Origin: CALAED01 sp937891035
GTDB taxonomy: Bacteria > Actinomycetota > Actinomycetes > Streptosporangiales > Streptosporangiaceae
Direction of reading: 5' to 3'
Assembly: GCA_035642125.1 (NCBI GenBank)
Contig: DASQSZ010000496.1
Location: 1 to 31,825, forward strand
Length of the DNA: 31,825 nucleotides
Translations under genes and position numbers: made by a program
The notes under the pieces: model-generated
Told to the model about the DNA's origin: nothing
The model's database searches: none
The model's input: only the letters and a program-made list of their open reading frames with translations
In this document: positions 1 to 7,820 of the stretch, one piece after another
Position numbering within the stretch: the stretch's first letter is position 1
Layout of the letters: each line of letters begins with the position of its first letter

Positions 1-80
1 GCTGGTTAAGGTTTGGGCGCCCGCCTCGCCGATGGCGCCGAGGCCGTACGAACTCCTGACGCGTGACTTGGAGACCTGCG

Positions 81-1316
81 GTGGAAAATGCTGCGCATGA
101 CGGCCCTTTCGTCATCGATCCGACCGGCAGCGACATCCACGGTGAGGCCGCCCGGATCCGCGCGCGCGGGACCGCGACGCGGGTCCGGCTCCCGGGCGAT
201 GTGGAGGCGTGGGGGGTGAACGACTTATCCCTGCTGAGGCTGCTGCTCACCGACCCTCGCGTCTCCAAGGACCCTCGACAGCACTGGCCGGCATGGATCA
301 ATGGCGAGATCTCCCCGGAATGGCCCCTGTTCGCGTGGATGGCCGTGAACAACATGCTCACCGCCTACGGCGCGGAGCATCGGCGGCTGCGGCGGCTCAT
401 CTCCAGTGCCTTCACCGTGCGCCGGACCGCCGCGCTGCGCCCTCGCATCGAGAAGATCGTGACCGAGCTCCTCGACGGCTTCGAGGTCCTCGCGCCCGGC
501 CCCCTGGACCTGCGCGAGAAGTACGCCTACCCGTTGCCCATCGCAGTGATCTGCGAGCTGTTCGGCATCGACGACGAGGCGGCCAGCGATGAGATGCGCC
601 ACCACGTCAGCGTCTTCTTCAACACGTCCGCCGAGCCCCACGAGATCGCCGCGGCCTACCCGCGCATGCGGGAACTATTGGCCGCCCTCATCGCCGATAA
701 GCGGAAGAATCCCGGCGACGACCTATCCTCCGCCTTGATCGCCGCCCGCGACGACGACTCCCGGCTTTCCGAAGAGGAACTCATCGGCACCCTGATGCTG
801 TTCATCAGCGCGGGTCACGAGACCACCGTCAACCTTCTCGACAACGCGATCTACAACCTCCTCGCTCGCCCCGATCAGCTGGCGCTGATTCGTGCCGGAC
901 GGGCCGGCTGGGACGACGTGATCGAGGAGACGCTGCGCGCCGAATCCCCGATCGCCAATCTTCCCCTGCGCTTCGTGGTCGAGGACATCACCCTCGATGA
1001 CGGCGTCGTTCTCCGCAGCGGCGACGCGATCCTCGGTTGCTACGCCGCCGCCGGACGCGACCCGCTCGTGCATGGCCACGACGCCGACCGCTTCGATGTC
1101 ACCCGCGCCAACAAGGAACACATCGCCTTCGGCTACGGCGTCCATCACTGCCTCGGCGCGCCGCTCGCCCGCCTGGAGGCGTCCGTCGCGCTGCCCGCAC
1201 TGTTCGACCGCTACCCAGGCCTGACGCTCGCCGCCGAACCCGGCGACCTCCAACCGCTCGGCTCCTTCATATCCAACGGCCACCGCTTCCTCCCCGCGCG
1301 CCTCGCGGCCGAGTAA
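81..1316 (+). CDS. Cytochrome P450
   Basis: Heme-thiolate monooxygenase of about 411 residues, the usual size for a soluble bacterial P450. The GTG at 81 is chosen because GGAGA at 70-74 sits six bases before it; a GTG at 63 is in frame but has no such site. Numbering from 81, the I-helix oxygen-activation motif AGHETT is at about 244-249, the ExxR pair (ETLR) at about 283-286, and the heme loop FGYGVHHCLG carries the ligand cysteine at about 357. All catalytic signatures are intact. The overall look is of the CYP105/CYP107 type of actinomycete class I P450s, which take electrons from a ferredoxin and its reductase; neither is encoded next to it here. The substrate cannot be told from the sequence. 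No partner genes of a biosynthetic cluster are visible downstream. Confidence 0.93.
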   Translation: MENAAHDGPFVIDPTGSDIHGEAARIRARGTATRVRLPGDVEAWGVNDLSLLRLLLTDPRVSKDPRQHWPAWINGEISPEWPLFAWMAVNNMLTAYGAEHRRLRRLISSAFTVRRTAALRPRIEKIVTELLDGFEVLAPGPLDLREKYAYPLPIAVICELFGIDDEAASDEMRHHVSVFFNTSAEPHEIAAAYPRMRELLAALIADKRKNPGDDLSSALIAARDDDSRLSEEELIGTLMLFISAGHETTVNLLDNAIYNLLARPDQLALIRAGRAGWDDVIEETLRAESPIANLPLRFVVEDITLDDGVVLRSGDAILGCYAAAGRDPLVHGHDADRFDVTRANKEHIAFGYGVHHCLGAPLARLEASVALPALFDRYPGLTLAAEPGDLQPLGSFISNGHRFLPARLAAE

Positions 1317-1390
1317 CCGACCATCGAGATCGGGTGCCGGGAGCATCGCGGTAAGTGAGACGTGCGGCTCGTCCCGGCGCGATATTCGGT

Positions 1391-1418
1391 TTGGCTCGCC
1401 GCCGGGGGGCCGTAGGAT
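1391..1418 (+). promoter_or_regulatory. Promoter of the DUF4180 gene, possibly leaderless
   Basis: TTGGCT (1391-1396), a 16-base spacer and TAGGAT (1413-1418) make a reasonable actinobacterial housekeeping promoter. The -10 ends six bases before the ATG at 1425, so transcription would begin at or next to the start codon, giving a leaderless message. The same AGGAT could instead serve as a weak ribosome site; sequence alone cannot decide. Confidence 0.4.
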
Positions 1419-1424
1419 CGCCTG

Positions 1425-1811
1425 ATGATGTCCGACACCCTGGTGCACCTGCATGGTGTGCCCGTGCTCGATTGCGCGCCGGACGGCGCGCAGCTGCGCG
1501 GCACCGGCGACGTTCTCGATGTGATCGGCAACGCGATCGGGCATGGTGCCGAGCTGGTTTTGCTGCCGGTGCAACGGCTGACGGACGACTTCTTCACGCT
1601 CCGCACCGGACTCGCGGGAGAGATCGTCCAGAAGTTCGCGAACTACCGGATCCGCCTGGCGGTCGTCGGTGACATCTCTCCTCATGTGGCGAAGAGTTCG
1701 GCGCTGAGCGCCTTCGTGTCGGAGTCAAGCCGAGGCGGCCAGCTGTGGTTCGTTCCGACAAAGGACGATCTCGCCGAGCGGCTGCGGCAGCAGCGCCGCC
1801 CGGCCACCTGA
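1425..1811 (+). CDS. DUF4180 domain protein
   Basis: A 128-residue cytosolic protein matching the DUF4180 family over its whole length. The recognisable parts are an N-terminal beta-rich stretch (VHLHGVPVLDC), a helix leading into GAELVLLPVQRLTDDFF at about 43-59, LRTGLAGEIVQKFANYRIRLAVVGD at about 61-85, and the C-terminal GGQLWFVPTKDDLAERL. The fold is expected to be a small alpha/beta, STAS-like domain. No enzymatic function is established for the family. Two adjacent ATG codons (1425, 1428) can start it. It stands alone, 108 bases after the P450, with its own probable promoter. Assignment to the family is firm; the role is unknown. Confidence 0.85.
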   Translation: MMSDTLVHLHGVPVLDCAPDGAQLRGTGDVLDVIGNAIGHGAELVLLPVQRLTDDFFTLRTGLAGEIVQKFANYRIRLAVVGDISPHVAKSSALSAFVSESSRGGQLWFVPTKDDLAERLRQQRRPAT

Positions 1812-1844
1812 ACCGGCCGGACCACGCCACGATCGAGCGCAACT

Positions 1845-1961
1845 GGCGTCCCGCATCCCCGACACGTTGCCCCAGGGCGCGGAGGCGACGGGAATCTTCT
1901 TGATCTCCTTGTCGAGCTGCGCCGACTTGGTCACCGGCCCGATGTACGCGAGCGTGGCCAT
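1845..1961 (-). pseudogene. Possible relic of a protein-coding gene
   Basis: Reading leftward from an ATG at 1961, about 39 codons have nearly all G or C in the third position (one exception, ATT) and encode a soluble-looking Lys/Ile-bearing stretch starting MATLAYIGPVTKSAQLDKE. Codon quality collapses after about 1845 (AGT, GCT, CGA, CGT, GGT) and is also poor upstream of the ATG, although the frame stays open to 1725 across the 3' end of the DUF4180 gene. This is what the surviving middle of a decayed or truncated gene looks like. No family was recognised. It could also be a real gene of about 78 codons overlapping DUF4180 tail to tail. Confidence 0.3.
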
Positions 1962-2036
1962 TCGATCGGTGGCCCCTCGGGTTGCTGAGCGCTCACCGCC
2001 GAATGATCTCGTCGGCCAAAGTTTGGGCCGGGCGGC

Positions 2037-2867
2037 TCAGCGCTTGACGCCGACGGCTCCGTAGGCGCCTGCGCCGATGCGGTCGGCCGGCTTTTCGTCG
2101 GGTCGCCAGTCGAAGACCTTCACCAGGCCCGGCTCGACTAGGTCGAAGCCCTCGAAGAAGGTCGCGATCTGGGCGCCGGTGCGCGGAGTGAACGGCGTGG
2201 GGCCCTTGTTGTACGCGCGGGCGCTGGCGCCCACGGCCTCGGGGTCGAAGTCGGCGGTCACGTGCGAGATCGCCAGGTAACTGCCGCTTGGCAGCGGGTC
2301 GGTGAACCGCTTGACAAGGCCGAACGGGTCGTCGGTGTCCTTGATGAACATCAAGGTGCCGACGATGATCAGGCCGACCTGCTGAGTGAAGTCGATGGTG
2401 GCGAGGGTGTCCGGGTGCTTGAGGATCGTGTCGGGCTCGCGCAGGTCGGCCTCGATGTAGACGGTCTTGCCCTCGGGGCTGCCGCGCAGCAGGGCCCGCG
2501 CATGCGTCATCACGATCGGGTCGTTGTCCACGTACACGACCCGAGCGTCGGGGGCGACGGACTGGGCGACCTCGTGCACGTTGCCCTGGGTGGGGATGCC
2601 GGTGCCGATGTCGAGGAACTGCCGGACCCCCTGCTCGGCGATGAACCGGACCGCCCGGCCGAGGAACGCGCGGTTGTCGCGGGCGCCCTGCTGCACGCCC
2701 GGTGCCGCCGCCGTGGTGGCGGTGGCCACCTGACGGTCGACCTCGAAGTTGTCCTTGCCGCCGAGCCAGTAGTCATACACCCGGGCAGGGTGCGGTACGG
2801 ACGTGTCGATCTTCGCGGACGCGCGGCTGTGCTCCGTCCATGGAAGCGGATTCTTGCGCTCGCCCAT
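2037..2867 (-). CDS. SAM-dependent methyltransferase, DUF574 (S-adenosyl methyltransferase) family
   Basis: About 276 residues, the usual length of this family, which is greatly expanded in actinomycetes. The N-terminal signature IDTSVPHPARVYDYWLGG begins at about residue 20, followed by KDNFEVDR. A class I methyltransferase nucleotide site is seen in QFLDIGTGIPTQ, with the acidic strand end VVYVDNDPIV further on. The C-terminal half carries SYLAISHVTADF. The ATG at 2867 is preferred because the family normally begins 15-25 residues before the IDTSVPHP motif and a G-rich stretch lies about ten bases upstream; a GTG at 2903 would add 12 unlikely residues. The methyl acceptor is not known for the family. 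The neighbouring ligase gene ends 85 bases upstream on the same strand. Confidence 0.9.
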   Translation of the reverse strand: MGERKNPLPWTEHSRASAKIDTSVPHPARVYDYWLGGKDNFEVDRQVATATTAAAPGVQQGARDNRAFLGRAVRFIAEQGVRQFLDIGTGIPTQGNVHEVAQSVAPDARVVYVDNDPIVMTHARALLRGSPEGKTVYIEADLREPDTILKHPDTLATIDFTQQVGLIIVGTLMFIKDTDDPFGLVKRFTDPLPSGSYLAISHVTADFDPEAVGASARAYNKGPTPFTPRTGAQIATFFEGFDLVEPGLVKVFDWRPDEKPADRIGAGAYGAVGVKR

Positions 2868-2951
2868 GGGCCAACACCCCCGGTTACGTGCGGGAAACAC
2901 CACAATGTTGACGCGATGGTAGCCCAGGAATGAACGTTTCGGCGTGATCTT

Positions 2952-4040
2952 TTATCCGCCGGCTCCGCCGAAAATATCGTCCAGGTCGTAGGCAACCGGC
3001 CGATCGAGCTGTTCGTACGTGCAGGATCGCGGTGTGCGGTCGGGCCGCCAGCGCCGGAAGCGCGCGGTGTGCCTGATGCGGTCGCCCTCCATGCCCTCGT
3101 AGGCGACCTCGCAGACCAGATCGGGGCGCAGCGCCACCCACGACAGGTCCTTTTTGCCCGTCCAGCGGGACACCGCGCCGGGCATCCGGTCGGCCGTCGC
3201 CTCGTCTTGGCGAGCCCACCCCTCCCACGGATGTCCGGTGAGGTCTTCCACGCGGTAGGGTCGCAGCTCCTCGACCAGCTCGGCGCGGCGCTTCATCGAG
3301 AACGACGCCGCGACCCCGACGTGCTGCAGCGCTCCAGAGTCGTTGTAGAGCCCCAGCAGCAGCGACCCGACGATCGGCCCCGACTTGTGCCAGCGGAAGC
3401 CGGCGACCACGCAGTCGGCCGTGCGTTCGTGCTTGACCTTGAACATCAGCCGCTTGTCCGGCACGTACCCGACCGTGCGCGGCTTGGCGATGACGCCGTC
3501 GAGGCCGGCGCCCTCGAACTCATCGAACCACCGCAGCGCCGTGTCGTAGGAGTCGGTCGCGATCGTGACGTGGATCGGCGGCCGGGCGCCGGTCAGCATG
3601 TCGACCAGGCGCCTCCTGCGCTCGCCGAACGGGGTGTCCATCAGCGACTCGTCGCCCACCGCCAACAGGTCGAAGGCGACGAACGAGGCCGGCAGGTGCT
3701 CGGCTAGCAGCTTGATCCGCGACTCGGCCGGATGAATGCGCTGCGACAAGGAGTCGAAGTCCAGCACCTGGCCCTTGCGCACCACGATCTCCCCGTCGAC
3801 CACGCAGCGCTCCGGCAGTTCGCCGCGCACCGCGTCGACCAGCTCGGGAAAGTAGCGGGTCAGTGGCCGCTCGCCCCGGCTGGACAACTCGACCTCGTCG
3901 CCGTCGCGGAAGACGATGCAGCGAAAACCGTCCCACTTCGGCTCATACAGCATCCCGCCCTCGAACTGCGCGCCCGTGGGCATCTCCTTGACCGGCTTGG
4001 CCAGCATGGGGGCCAGTGGCGGGTTGATCGGCAGGTCCAT
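2952..4040 (-). CDS. ligC: ATP-dependent DNA ligase, LigC type
   Basis: Seals nicks in DNA using ATP. The adenylation domain carries motif I EPKWDGFR with the nucleotide-accepting lysine at about residue 35, a DGEI motif around residue 88, DGVIAKP (motif IV) and FKVKHERTADCVV (motif V). An OB-fold region follows and the protein ends in DDIFGG, as I recall for actinobacterial LigC. There are no polymerase or phosphoesterase domains, so it is not LigD, and no Ku gene is near. The ATG at 4040 is preferred over the one nine bases upstream (4049): GGCAGG lies nine bases ahead of it and MDLPINPP matches the usual LigC N-terminus. The predicted product is 362 residues. LigC enzymes are thought to act in excision repair and alternative end joining; the role here is inferred. 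Confidence 0.92.
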   Translation of the reverse strand: MDLPINPPLAPMLAKPVKEMPTGAQFEGGMLYEPKWDGFRCIVFRDGDEVELSSRGERPLTRYFPELVDAVRGELPERCVVDGEIVVRKGQVLDFDSLSQRIHPAESRIKLLAEHLPASFVAFDLLAVGDESLMDTPFGERRRRLVDMLTGARPPIHVTIATDSYDTALRWFDEFEGAGLDGVIAKPRTVGYVPDKRLMFKVKHERTADCVVAGFRWHKSGPIVGSLLLGLYNDSGALQHVGVAASFSMKRRAELVEELRPYRVEDLTGHPWEGWARQDEATADRMPGAVSRWTGKKDLSWVALRPDLVCEVAYEGMEGDRIRHTARFRRWRPDRTPRSCTYEQLDRPVAYDLDDIFGGAGG

Positions 4041-4096
4041 GTCGCCCATCCTGCCACCCGGGACCGACGAAACCCCAGGTCACGCCCCGTAATGGG

Positions 4097-4849
4097 TCAT
4101 GTGCCCGAAGGCGTCGGCCCCGCCCCTTGCGCGTTTTTGGCGACGTACCGAAGGAAGAGGTGATCCTCGCCGGTGAGCACGTGCGCGAGCCCGAAATGGC
4201 CCGGCTCGGGCAGCGGCGTCCCGTTGAGGATGCGCGCGGCGTCCCCGGCGAGCAGGACGGGGCTGAGCGTCAGGCACAGCTCGTCGAGCAGCCCGGCCGC
4301 GGCGACCTGCGCGAGCAGGATGGGCCCGCCCTCGCACAGCAGCCGCCGGTGGCCGCGCGCGATCAGCGCGTCGACGGCGGCCCGGATGTCAACGTCTTCG
4401 CGGCCGGCCACGATGACCTCTGCCCTGGCCTCCGCCGCCTTGCGCTGGCTGGCCGGCGCCGCCTCCGTCGTGAGCACGATGGTCCGCTCGCTCGCCGCCG
4501 TGAAGATCGGCGCGTCGAAGTCGAGGTTGAGGGCGCGCGAGACGACGGCGAGCGGCGGCACGGGGGCCCGCCCCGCGCGCAGCTCGTCCCACTCCGGCCG
4601 GGGCCGCACCGGGCCGTACCCTTCGACGCGGACCGTGCCGGCGCCGACGATCACCACGTCCGCGAGCCCGCGCAGCAACTGGAACAGCTCGCGGTCGCGC
4701 TCGTCGCCCAGCGGCCCGGTGCGGTCGCCCCACCAGGCAGATCCGTCGAGGCTGGCGATCATGTTGGCGCGCAGCCACGGGCGATCGGTGGGATAGGCGT
4801 ACGCCGCGGCGAGATCCACATCGGCGAAGGGACGCGACCGGTGAGGCAT
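4097..4849 (-). CDS. Pyrimidine reductase family protein (RibD C-terminal domain)
   Basis: A 250-residue protein made of one RibD-C/dihydrofolate-reductase-like domain that binds NADPH. Family landmarks are NMIASLDGSAW at about 29-39, the nucleotide-binding strand VIVGAGTVRVEGYGP at about 66-80, and the late LLCEGGPILLAQ motif. In riboflavin synthesis this fold reduces the ribosyl group of 5-amino-6-ribosylamino-uracil phosphate, but stand-alone actinobacterial members have no proven substrate and no other rib gene is nearby. The start ATG at 4849 gives the normal length; no strong ribosome site is seen. It is divergent from glgX across 203 bases. Family confident, substrate unknown. Confidence 0.88.
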   Translation of the reverse strand: MPHRSRPFADVDLAAAYAYPTDRPWLRANMIASLDGSAWWGDRTGPLGDERDRELFQLLRGLADVVIVGAGTVRVEGYGPVRPRPEWDELRAGRAPVPPLAVVSRALNLDFDAPIFTAASERTIVLTTEAAPASQRKAAEARAEVIVAGREDVDIRAAVDALIARGHRRLLCEGGPILLAQVAAAGLLDELCLTLSPVLLAGDAARILNGTPLPEPGHFGLAHVLTGEDHLFLRYVAKNAQGAGPTPSGT

Positions 4850-4961
4850 GGGCCCAACCTATCGTCGAGCGTCCGCCGCATCGATCGCCGCCCACACGCC
4901 CTTGGAGCCCGGATGGTCACGGAATGCGGCGGTTCGGACACCCAGGAGAGTGACGTCTTCG

Positions 4962-4975
4962 CAACACCCGTGTTG
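4962..4975. repeat. Perfect 14-bp palindrome between divergent genes
   Basis: CAACACCCGTGTTG: six-base arms around a two-base centre, lying between the reductase start (4849, minus) and the glgX start (5053, plus). Its symmetry and site fit a dimeric repressor operator, but no regulator is known. Confidence 0.3.
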
Positions 4976-5052
4976 GGGCGGTCCCGAGATCGCCGCCGGT
5001 AGGGGAAAATCAAACCTCATCGTGACCACGAGTCCAGGCGAGGAGTGGGGCC

Positions 5053-7176
5053 ATGCCCGAGGTTTGGCCTGGCGAACCGTACCCGCTGGGCGCCACCTGG
5101 GACGGCACCGGAACGAACTTCGCGTTGTTCTCCGAGGTGGCGCAGCGGGTAGAGCTGTGCCTGTTCGACGACGAGGGCGTGCAGACCAGCTACTTTCTGC
5201 CCGAGGCCGACGCGTTCGTCTGGCACGGCTACCTGCCGGGCATCGGCCCCGGTCAGCGGTACGGCTATCGCGTGCACGGGCCATACGATCCCGCCCGGGG
5301 GCACCGGTGCAACCCGGCGAAGCTGCTGCTCGACCCGTACGCCAAGGCGATCGAGGGCGATCTGCGCTGGCACGAGGCGGTCTTCTCCTACCGGTTCGCC
5401 GACCCCTCCCGGCTGAACACCGACGACAGCGCGCCCTATCTGCCGAAGAACGTCGTCATCAATCCGTTCTTCGATTGGACCGACGATCGCCCGCCGCGCG
5501 TCCCGTACCACGAGACGGTGATCTATGAGGCCCATGTGAAGGGCCTCACGATCGACCATCCCGACATCCCGCCCGAGCAGCGCGGTACGTACGCGGGCCT
5601 GGCTCACCCGGTAATGGTCGACTACTTCCGCGACCTCGGGGTGACCGCGGTCGAGTTGATGCCGGTCCATCAGTTCGTGCCCGAGCACGCCCTGGTCGCG
5701 CGCGGCCTGTCGAACTACTGGGGTTACAACACGATCGGCTTCCTCGCTCCGCACAACGCTTACTCGGCCTCCGGCCAGCGCGGTGAACAGGTGCTCGAGT
5801 TCAAGGCGATGGTACGCACGCTGCACGAGGCCGGCATCGAGGTGATCCTCGACGTCGTCTACAACCACACGGCCGAAGGCGACCACCTCGGCCCGACCCT
5901 GTCGTTTCGCGGCATCGACAACGCGGCCTACTATCGGCTGCGCGACGACGACCGGCGCTACCACCTCGACTACACCGGCTGTGGCAACAGCCTGAACGTA
6001 CGGCACCCGCACTCGCTGCAGCTGATCATGGATTCGCTGCGCTACTGGGTGCTGGAGATGCACGTCGACGGGTTCCGCTTCGACCTCGCCGCGGCGCTGG
6101 CACGCGAACTACACGACGTGGAGCGGTTGTCGGCGTTCTTCGACCTGGTCCAGCAGGACCCGGTGGTCTCCCAGGTCAAGCTGATCGCCGAGCCGTGGGA
6201 CGTGGGCGAGGGCGGCTACCAGGTCGGCAACTTCCCGCCGCTGTGGACGGAATGGAACGGTCAATACCGCGACACGATACGCGACTTTTGGCGCGGCCAT
6301 CCGGGCACGTTGCCGCAGTTCGCCTACCGCCTGGCCGGTTCCTCCGACCTGTACGCGACGAGCAACCGCCGGCCCGTCGCGTCGATCAACTTTGTGACCT
6401 GCCACGACGGGTTCACGTTGCGCGACCTGGTTTCGTACAACGTCAAGCACAACGACGCCAACGGCGAGGCCAACCGCGACGGCAGCGATGACAACCGGTC
6501 GTGGAACTGCGGCTACGAAGGCCCGACCGACGATCCGGGAGTGCTGGCGCTGCGGGCCAGGCAGCAGCGCAACTTCCTCGCCACGCTGTTTTTGTCGCAG
6601 GGCGTGCCGATGCTCTCGCACGGCGACGAGATCGGCCGCACTCAGCGCGGCAACAACAACGCCTACTGCCAGGACGGCCCGCTGTCGTGGGTGCGCTGGG
6701 ACGAGGCCGACGAGCGCCTGCTGGAGTTCGTCCGCACCTTGTCGGCGCTGCGCCGCGACCATCCCGTCTTCCGGCGGCGCCGGTTCTTTCGCGGCGCCGA
6801 GTCGGACGACGGCATCGGCGACGTGGCGTGGCTCACGCCGTCGGGCGACCCGATGACCGACGACGCATGGAACGCCGGGTACGCCAAGTCGCTGGCGGTC
6901 TTCCTCAACGGCGACGCGATCAGCGAGCCGGACCCGCGCGGCCGGCGGGTGTCCGACGACTCGTTCCTGCTGCTGTTCAACGCCCACTCCGAGGCGGTGC
7001 GGTTCACCGTTCCCGGGATGGAGTTCGGTGAACGCTGGGAGTACACGCTGGACACCGACGACCCCGGGTTGGCGCGGGGCCGGGAGCCGGTCAAGGCGCG
7101 CGACTGCATCGACGTTCCGGGGCGCACCTTGATCGTGCTCCGGCGGTTGATCGACCAGCGTTCCGACGGCCGCTGA
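5053..7176 (+). CDS. glgX: Glycogen debranching enzyme GlgX
   Basis: A 707-residue GH13 isoamylase-type enzyme that hydrolyses alpha-1,6 branches of phosphorylase-limit glycogen in the cytoplasm. An N-terminal CBM48 domain starts with YPLGATWDGTGTNFALFS. The catalytic barrel has DVVYNHTAEG, the nucleophile in DGFRFDLA (Asp344), the acid/base in IAEPWDVG (Glu380) and the transition-state aspartate in CHDGFTLRDL (Asp452). The conserved LSHGDEIGRTQRGNNNAYCQD block and a C-terminal beta domain complete it, so it should be active. AGGAG at 5041-5045, seven bases before the ATG, fixes the start. No other glycogen or trehalose gene is in the window. It is transcribed alone, and a convergent membrane-protein gene follows. 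Confidence 0.96.
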   Translation: MPEVWPGEPYPLGATWDGTGTNFALFSEVAQRVELCLFDDEGVQTSYFLPEADAFVWHGYLPGIGPGQRYGYRVHGPYDPARGHRCNPAKLLLDPYAKAIEGDLRWHEAVFSYRFADPSRLNTDDSAPYLPKNVVINPFFDWTDDRPPRVPYHETVIYEAHVKGLTIDHPDIPPEQRGTYAGLAHPVMVDYFRDLGVTAVELMPVHQFVPEHALVARGLSNYWGYNTIGFLAPHNAYSASGQRGEQVLEFKAMVRTLHEAGIEVILDVVYNHTAEGDHLGPTLSFRGIDNAAYYRLRDDDRRYHLDYTGCGNSLNVRHPHSLQLIMDSLRYWVLEMHVDGFRFDLAAALARELHDVERLSAFFDLVQQDPVVSQVKLIAEPWDVGEGGYQVGNFPPLWTEWNGQYRDTIRDFWRGHPGTLPQFAYRLAGSSDLYATSNRRPVASINFVTCHDGFTLRDLVSYNVKHNDANGEANRDGSDDNRSWNCGYEGPTDDPGVLALRARQQRNFLATLFLSQGVPMLSHGDEIGRTQRGNNNAYCQDGPLSWVRWDEADERLLEFVRTLSALRRDHPVFRRRRFFRGAESDDGIGDVAWLTPSGDPMTDDAWNAGYAKSLAVFLNGDAISEPDPRGRRVSDDSFLLLFNAHSEAVRFTVPGMEFGERWEYTLDTDDPGLARGREPVKARDCIDVPGRTLIVLRRLIDQRSDGR

Positions 7177-7191
7177 GCGCCGCCGATCGCG

Positions 7192-7285
7192 CCTGATCAC
7201 CGGTGCCGCCGCCGAAAAAGGAAATTCCCGGAGCTTGACACCATCCTTGACAAATCTGCTGACCTCAGGGCAAGTGGTGATCAGG
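7192..7285. repeat. Spaced 10-bp inverted repeat between convergent genes
   Basis: CCTGATCACC at 7192-7201 is the exact reverse complement of GGTGATCAGG at 7276-7285, 74 bases apart. The pair frames the gap between the glgX stop and the stop codon of the minus-strand membrane gene, which lies inside the right arm. In RNA the arms could close a long loop; its use as a terminator is only a guess. Confidence 0.3.
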
Positions 7286-7697
7286 CCTGGCCGACGACCA
7301 ACGCCGTGAAGAACACTAAGACGAACGTTGTGATGGCGACGCCGCCGTGCACGAGGAGTGCGATGACCGGCACCTTGTGGTCGGCGCCGCGCGCGTGCCG
7401 GCCGCCCCGTCCAACAAGCCAGCGCGTCAGCATCACGAACCCGAGTAGGGCCACGACGACGAGCAATCCGAACGCGGCCCAGGCGTACATGGTCTGCGTG
7501 GTGATCAGGAAGAACACCCATACGACGAGCCCGGCGGCGCCGAGCACCAGATGACTGAGCGTCAGCGCGGCCGGAAACCGGGTCACCTTCGTCGCGCGGC
7601 CGCGCAATCCGCCGTTCGCCAGCGACGTCATCAGCAGATAGAGCCCCATGATTGCGGCCAGGATCCATGTGACGAGGGCCGCGAATTCCACCCCCAC
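7281..7697 (-). CDS. Four-helix integral membrane protein of unknown function
   Basis: A 138-residue hydrophobic protein with four predicted membrane helices: about residues 5-26, 45-65, 71-92 and 110-134. A basic cytoplasmic loop (RGGRHARGADHK) sits between helices three and four, and a shorter basic loop (RGRATKVTR) between one and two. No enzymatic motif or named family was recognised; proteins of this size and layout are common unannotated membrane proteins in actinomycetes. The start is a GTG at 7697 with GGGAGG just ahead. It is 123 bases downstream of the DUF72 gene on the same strand and ends facing glgX. Confidence 0.8.
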   Translation of the reverse strand: MGVEFAALVTWILAAIMGLYLLMTSLANGGLRGRATKVTRFPAALTLSHLVLGAAGLVVWVFFLITTQTMYAWAAFGLLVVVALLGFVMLTRWLVGRGGRHARGADHKVPVIALLVHGGVAITTFVLVFFTALVVGQA

Positions 7698-7820
7698 ATT
7701 CCCTCCCTTTCCCCTGTAACCCCCTTGACTGCTTAGTCTTTCCTGACTCGCGCCTTGACGGCATAGCTCAGCGGTATTTGTGCCACATACTGTTACCTGG
7801 CGCGGCCGGACGGCGCTGTG

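Noticed and set aside
6109..7764. Minus-strand open frame of about 551 codons over the end of glgX and the membrane-protein gene
   Set aside because: Shadow of glgX; the real minus-strand gene there is in another frame with clear membrane helices and a ribosome site.
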